A stretch of DNA of 64,000 nucleotides from Solobacterium moorei (lineage in GTDB: Bacteria > Bacillota_I > Bacilli_A > Erysipelotrichales > Erysipelotrichaceae): the NCBI RefSeq assembly GCF_036323475.1, contig NZ_AP028934.1, positions 1,984,001 through 2,048,000 on the forward strand, in the 5' to 3' direction. Both the position numbers and the translations under genes were made by a program. Each line of letters begins with the position of its first letter. The stretch's first letter is position 1. The notes beneath the pieces are model-generated. The model was given only the letters and a program-made list of their open reading frames with translations. It searched no databases and had not been told where the DNA came from. This document shows positions 61,133 through 64,000 of this stretch, piece by piece.

Positions 61133-61981
61133 ATGTTAAGAAATGAAATTCAAAACAAAACAGGTTTAACAAGAAAAGCAATTGAATATTATGAGGAGAA
61201 AGGACTTATAAATCCTCAAAAAACTGAAAACGGTTATAGAGATTATAGCGATAATGATTTAGAGGTTTTAATTAAAGTATCTTTATTTAGAAAACTTGGA
61301 ATTAGTGTAACTGAAATAGAAGATTATCTATCTACTGGTATTAGTTCATTATCTTCTGTTTTAAGAAGAAAGCAACATCAATTAGATGTTGAAGAAAAAA
61401 GAAAAGAAGTTCTTGAGCTTGTAGTAAAAGGTGAAAGTCAGGAACTGATAAATGAAAAAATTAAATTGATTGAAGCAGAAGAATCAATCTATGTAAGATT
61501 AGAGAGATTATTTCCCGGATATTTTGGACAAATGTTTTTTGCAGCGTATCAACCATTTTTAAATGAATCATTAGGAAAAGATGAGGAAGAAGCATTTGAA
61601 AAATATGTAGATTACTTAGATAATTTACCATCACTTCAGTTAAGTAAGGAAGAGCAAGACTATATTGAAAAGATAAGTTCTACTTTTGATATGCAGACAC
61701 TAAACAAAGTCAATGAAGATAAAATTAACGCTATTGAAAATGTTGAAGAATGGCTAAAAGAAAATGATAATGCTATTTCTCAATATGAACAATATAAAAA
61801 TAGTGAAGAATATCAAAATAGCTTAATGAAGAAAATTCAAGATAAATTGCAAAACTTTATGAAGGACAACAAGTATTATGAAATCGCAATTCCTCTAATT
61901 AGAAAATTCAGCAAGAGTTATGACGAATACTATGAGAAATTGCTTAGGGCAAATGAAATATATCTTGATATGAAAAAATAA
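61133..61981 (+). CDS. MerR-family transcriptional regulator
   Basis: This 282-residue protein has an N-terminal MerR HTH (NKTGLTRKAIEYYEEKGLIN, GYRDYSDNDLEVLIKVSLFR) and dimerisation helix. A long helical C-terminal domain follows, of the ligand-responsive multidrug type (LFPGYFGQMFFAAYQPFLNE). It probably activates its own gene and perhaps others in the element in response to a drug. AAAGGAGGTGG precedes the ATG. Confidence 0.9.
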   Translation: MLRNEIQNKTGLTRKAIEYYEEKGLINPQKTENGYRDYSDNDLEVLIKVSLFRKLGISVTEIEDYLSTGISSLSSVLRRKQHQLDVEEKRKEVLELVVKGESQELINEKIKLIEAEESIYVRLERLFPGYFGQMFFAAYQPFLNESLGKDEEEAFEKYVDYLDNLPSLQLSKEEQDYIEKISSTFDMQTLNKVNEDKINAIENVEEWLKENDNAISQYEQYKNSEEYQNSLMKKIQDKLQNFMKDNKYYEIAIPLIRKFSKSYDEYYEKLLRANEIYLDMKK

Positions 61982-62009
61982 TAAAGTTACTTAAATTTAT
62001 GGTCAAACA

Positions 62010-62042
62010 TGAACAGTAAATCAAGAAGATTTACTGTTTTTT
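62010..62042 (+). terminator. Terminator after the MerR gene
   Basis: AACAGTAAATC pairs with GATTTACTGTT around a 5-base loop, followed by TTTTC. Confidence 0.85.
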
Positions 62043-62071
62043 CTTTGCCCAAAAGATGGAAAGGAGGACTT

Positions 62072-62236
62072 ATGGAAGAAGAAAAAAGAGGAACAAAAGC
62101 ACCGCCTAACAAACAGTTAATTATGGATATTGGAAAGACAAAATATACTGTAAACCTACATTTCAAGCAAGGAACAGGCGAAACATACAAAGATAAAATA
62201 CTAAAACTAATTAAGAGGGAAGCAGAAAAGATATAA
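62072..62236 (+). CDS. TnpW-like transposon protein
   Basis: This 54-residue protein starts at ATG 62072 with AAAGGAGG upstream. Its sequence (MDIGKTKYTVNLHFKQGTGE, TYKDKILKLIKREAEKI) follows the TnpW pattern of Tn4451-family elements, where it is linked to the large serine recombinase. Its molecular role is unknown. It lies right before the element's right end. Confidence 0.8.
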   Translation: MEEEKRGTKAPPNKQLIMDIGKTKYTVNLHFKQGTGETYKDKILKLIKREAEKI

Positions 62237-62280
62237 ATTTATCAAAGAAATTTTGTTTATGTCCTTGACAAATCTTCCCA

Positions 62281-62286
62281 AAAGGA
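62281..62286. repeat. Right attachment core of the IME
   Basis: AAAGGA, the second copy of the core seen at 54177-54182. The coupling-protein frame resumes at 62287. Confidence 0.85.
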
Positions 62287-63513
62287 ACAATAGTCATTGA
62301 GTGTGGCAAGATGCTTGAAGATAATGGCTATGAGATAAAAATCTTAAATACCATCAACTTCAAAAAGAGTATGAAGTATAATCCATTCGCCTATCTCAGA
62401 AGTGAAAAAGATATACTCAAATTAGTGCAGACAATCATTGCAAACACTAAGGGTGAGGGTGAAAAAGCAGGCGAGGATTTTTGGGTCAAAGCCGAAAAAC
62501 TCTACTATACGGCTCTTATCGGCTATATCTTCTATGAAGCTCCAAAAGAAGAAAAGAACTTTGCAACACTACTGGATATGATAGATGCTTCAGAAGTCAG
62601 GGAAGATGATGAAACATATATGAATCCCATAGACAGACTCTTTGAAGCACTTGAAAAGAAAGAGCCTACGCATTTTGCGGTCAAGCAATATAAAAAGTAC
62701 AAACTTGCTGCTGGAAAAACAGCAAAGTCTATTCTTATTTCATGTGGTGCAAGGCTTGCACCTTTTGATATTCAAGAGCTTAGGGACTTGATGAAAGAAG
62801 ATGAACTTGAGCTTGATACACTTGGAGATAGAAAGACAGCACTCTTTGTTATTATCTCTGATACAGATGATACTTTTAACTTTGTGGTGTCTATTATGTA
62901 CTCGCAGTTATTTAACCTACTTTGCGATAAGGCAGATGATGAATACGGGGGAAGATTACCTGTTCATGTAAGGTGCTTGCTTGACGAGTTTGCCAACATC
63001 GGCTTAATTCCTAAATTCGAGAAATTGATTGCAACAATCCGAAGCAGAGAGATTTCAGCAAGCATTATTTTGCAAGCACAATCTCAGCTAAAGGCAATCT
63101 ACAAGGATAATGCAGATACCATTGTAGGCAACTGCGATAGCACTTTGTTTCTTGGTGGGAAGGAAAAGACCACACTAAAGGAGCTATCTGAAACACTTGG
63201 TAAAGAAACCATAGATCTGTATAACACATCGGAAACACGATCCAATGCCAATAGCTATGGACTGAATTACCAAAAGACAGGAAAAGAGCTGATGAGTCAA
63301 GATGAGATAACGGTTATGGATGGCAGTAAATGTATTTTTCAGCTTCGAGGTGTAAGACCGTTTTTATCAGATAAATTTGATATTACAAAGCATAAGAATT
63401 ACAAGTTACTTGAAGATTTTAATAAGAAAAATGCCTTTGATATTGAGGAATATATCAAGCGAAAAGGGAAAGTAAAATTAAATAGAGAAACGGTTATTAC
63501 AAGAGTGCAGTAA
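62287..63513 (+). pseudogene. VirD4/TraG coupling protein, 3' part (interrupted by IME)
   Basis: This part encodes 408 residues and starts TIVIECGKMLEDNGYEIKIL directly after the core repeat; ATG 62311 could start a fragment. It has the Walker B VRCLLDEFANIGLIPKFEKL and ASIILQAQSQLKAIY of VirD4/TraG. The P-loop is in the 5' part, so neither fragment alone can be functional. Excision of the IME would restore the gene. Confidence 0.92.
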
Positions 63514-63545
63514 GTCTAAAGAACATAGATTTACTGCTTTTTTTA
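63507..63545 (+). terminator. Terminator after the coupling-protein gene
   Basis: GCAGTAA pairs with TTACTGC, with inner TCT/AGA, followed by seven T residues. It overlaps the stop codon. Confidence 0.75.
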
Positions 63546-63609
63546 TTGCAAGGAGAAGATATGATAAGGATACGAAGTCCCACTAAGGAAAACTAAATAA
63601 CACGAGCAT

Positions 63610-63649
63610 AAGCGATTGGAAAAGAAAAAACTCCAGTCGCTTTTTTTAT
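63610..63649 (+). terminator. Second terminator before ssb
   Basis: AGCGATTGGA pairs with TCCAGTCGCT (one mismatch) around a long A-rich loop, followed by seven T residues. Confidence 0.7.
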
Positions 63650-63673
63650 TGAAAAGAAAAGGAGAAATTTTTA

Positions 63674-63985
63674 ATGAAGCAAGAAATGATTAACATCAAT
63701 GCCAACTTATTGGCAGAACCAACTTTTTCAAGTTTTGACAAAGATGGAGAAACGGTAGAAGTTACAAACTTTACACTTGTAAAAAAGTATGGAAAAGGCA
63801 AGGAATATATCAACTGTGCAGCCTATGGAGAAAAATCAGAAACAGCAAAAGCCTTTGAAAAGGGTGATTTGATTCATATCTTTGGCTACTTCAAGAAACG
63901 TGAAAAAGAGGGAAAGACTTACAAAAACTTTGTTGTGAAGTCATATAACAAGATTGAAAAGAAAGAAGAAAACGAGGAGGAATAA
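63674..63985 (+). CDS. ICE single-stranded DNA-binding protein
   Basis: This 103-residue OB-fold protein starts MININANLLAEPTFSSFDKD and has YINCAAYGEKSETAKAFEKG and IHIFGYFKKREKEG, typical of the compact Ssb proteins in Tn1549-like elements. It protects transferred single strands. The C-terminus is acidic. Confidence 0.85.
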   Translation: MKQEMININANLLAEPTFSSFDKDGETVEVTNFTLVKKYGKGKEYINCAAYGEKSETAKAFEKGDLIHIFGYFKKREKEGKTYKNFVVKSYNKIEKKEENEEE

Positions 63986-63988
63986 ATT

Positions 63989-64000
63989 ATGGAATTTTTT
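63989..64000 (+). CDS. Start of next ICE gene (cut by window end)
   Basis: ATG 63989 with GAGGAGG about 7 bases upstream; only MEFF is present. In Tn1549-like elements the next gene after ssb is usually a Maff2-family membrane protein, which starts similarly. Identity is inferred from order. Confidence 0.45.

Larger units (their letters stand above)
54177..62286 (+). mobile_element. Integrative mobilizable element (about 8.1 kb) inside the ICE coupling-protein gene
   Basis: The element is bounded by AAAGGA at 54177-54182 and 62281-62286. It carries a large serine recombinase at its left end and a TnpW-like gene at its right, a Tn4451-type plan. In between are a MATE pump, sigma-like and DUF3847 proteins, an oriT-like region, a MobA/MobL relaxase and a MerR regulator. 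It has no secretion or coupling genes, so it must use those of a helper. All genes look intact. Confidence 0.9.
50965..64000 (+). mobile_element. Left part of a Tn1549-like ICE (continues beyond window)
   Basis: Plus-strand genes with AT-rich, Lys/Glu-rich coding appear abruptly: a membrane protein, RepA-like initiator, DnaC-like ATPase, PcfB, VirD4/TraG coupling protein (split) and Ssb, and the start of another gene. This order is that of Tn1549/CTn-type ICEs of Clostridia. The left boundary lies in the phage minor head gene at about 50,965; the right end, integrase and most secretion genes are outside the window. Confidence 0.82.

Noticed and set aside
62009-62071. Upstream 21 codons of the TnpW-like frame
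   Set aside because: They cover the MerR terminator hairpin; ATG 62072 has AAAGGAGG and gives the usual TnpW length.

Overview
The window looks like the chromosome of a low-GC Gram-positive bacterium (Bacillota). Evidence: strong AGGAGG-type ribosome binding sites, a CIRCE operator, a yybP-ykoY manganese riboswitch, a cre-like site, a BMP-type nucleoside ABC transporter, CarD and QueH. The gene mix and the PKTAD-type surface anchor would fit an Erysipelotrichia-like host, but that is a weak inference.

Positions 1-33,700 are ordinary core chromosome. In order: an aminotransferase cut by the window start and a zinc-phospholipase-like gene; a small pyrophosphatase and a nitroreductase; a large repeat-rich surface protein with an IS1595-family insertion just upstream; an exonuclease/ArsR/membrane-protein operon; the queuosine operon tgt-queA-queH; a TetR operon divergent from an rRNA methyltransferase; htpG under a CIRCE element; a DMT/5'-nucleotidase/CDF operon; a WYL regulator-sirtuin operon; a YbgA-like/pyrimidine-dimer glycosylase pair; mntP behind its riboswitch; carD-amylase; a nucleoside ABC transporter with its lipoprotein; an RNA-modification pair; a Cof-type phosphatase; and tRNA-Arg(CCG).

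From about 33,750 the window is mobile DNA in nested layers. Layer 1 is a siphovirus-type prophage next to the tRNA. Only its late genes are present, read on the minus strand: minor head protein, scaffold, capsid, connectors, tail tube, frameshifted tail chaperone, tape measure, tail tip and fibre, endolysin and holin. Layer 2a is a group IIC intron sitting directly after the terminator of the tail-fibre genes. Layer 2b is a Tn1549-like ICE that starts inside the truncated minor head gene at about 50,965 and runs off the window (RepA-like, DnaC-like, PcfB, VirD4/TraG coupling protein, Ssb, start of the next gene). Layer 3 is an 8.1-kb integrative mobilizable element (IME) with a large serine recombinase, MATE efflux pump, sigma-like protein, DUF3847 protein, MobA/MobL relaxase, MerR regulator and TnpW-like protein. 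It is inserted in the ICE coupling-protein gene between a 6-bp direct repeat; removing one copy restores one continuous 594-residue reading frame.

The points most worth attention are this reversible-looking disruption of a conjugation gene, the minor head protein with an HExxH zincin-like C-terminal domain followed by a tiny overlapping gene (a possible MuF-type toxin and immunity pair), and two leader-peptide/alternative-hairpin/terminator arrangements inside the IME that look like attenuators.
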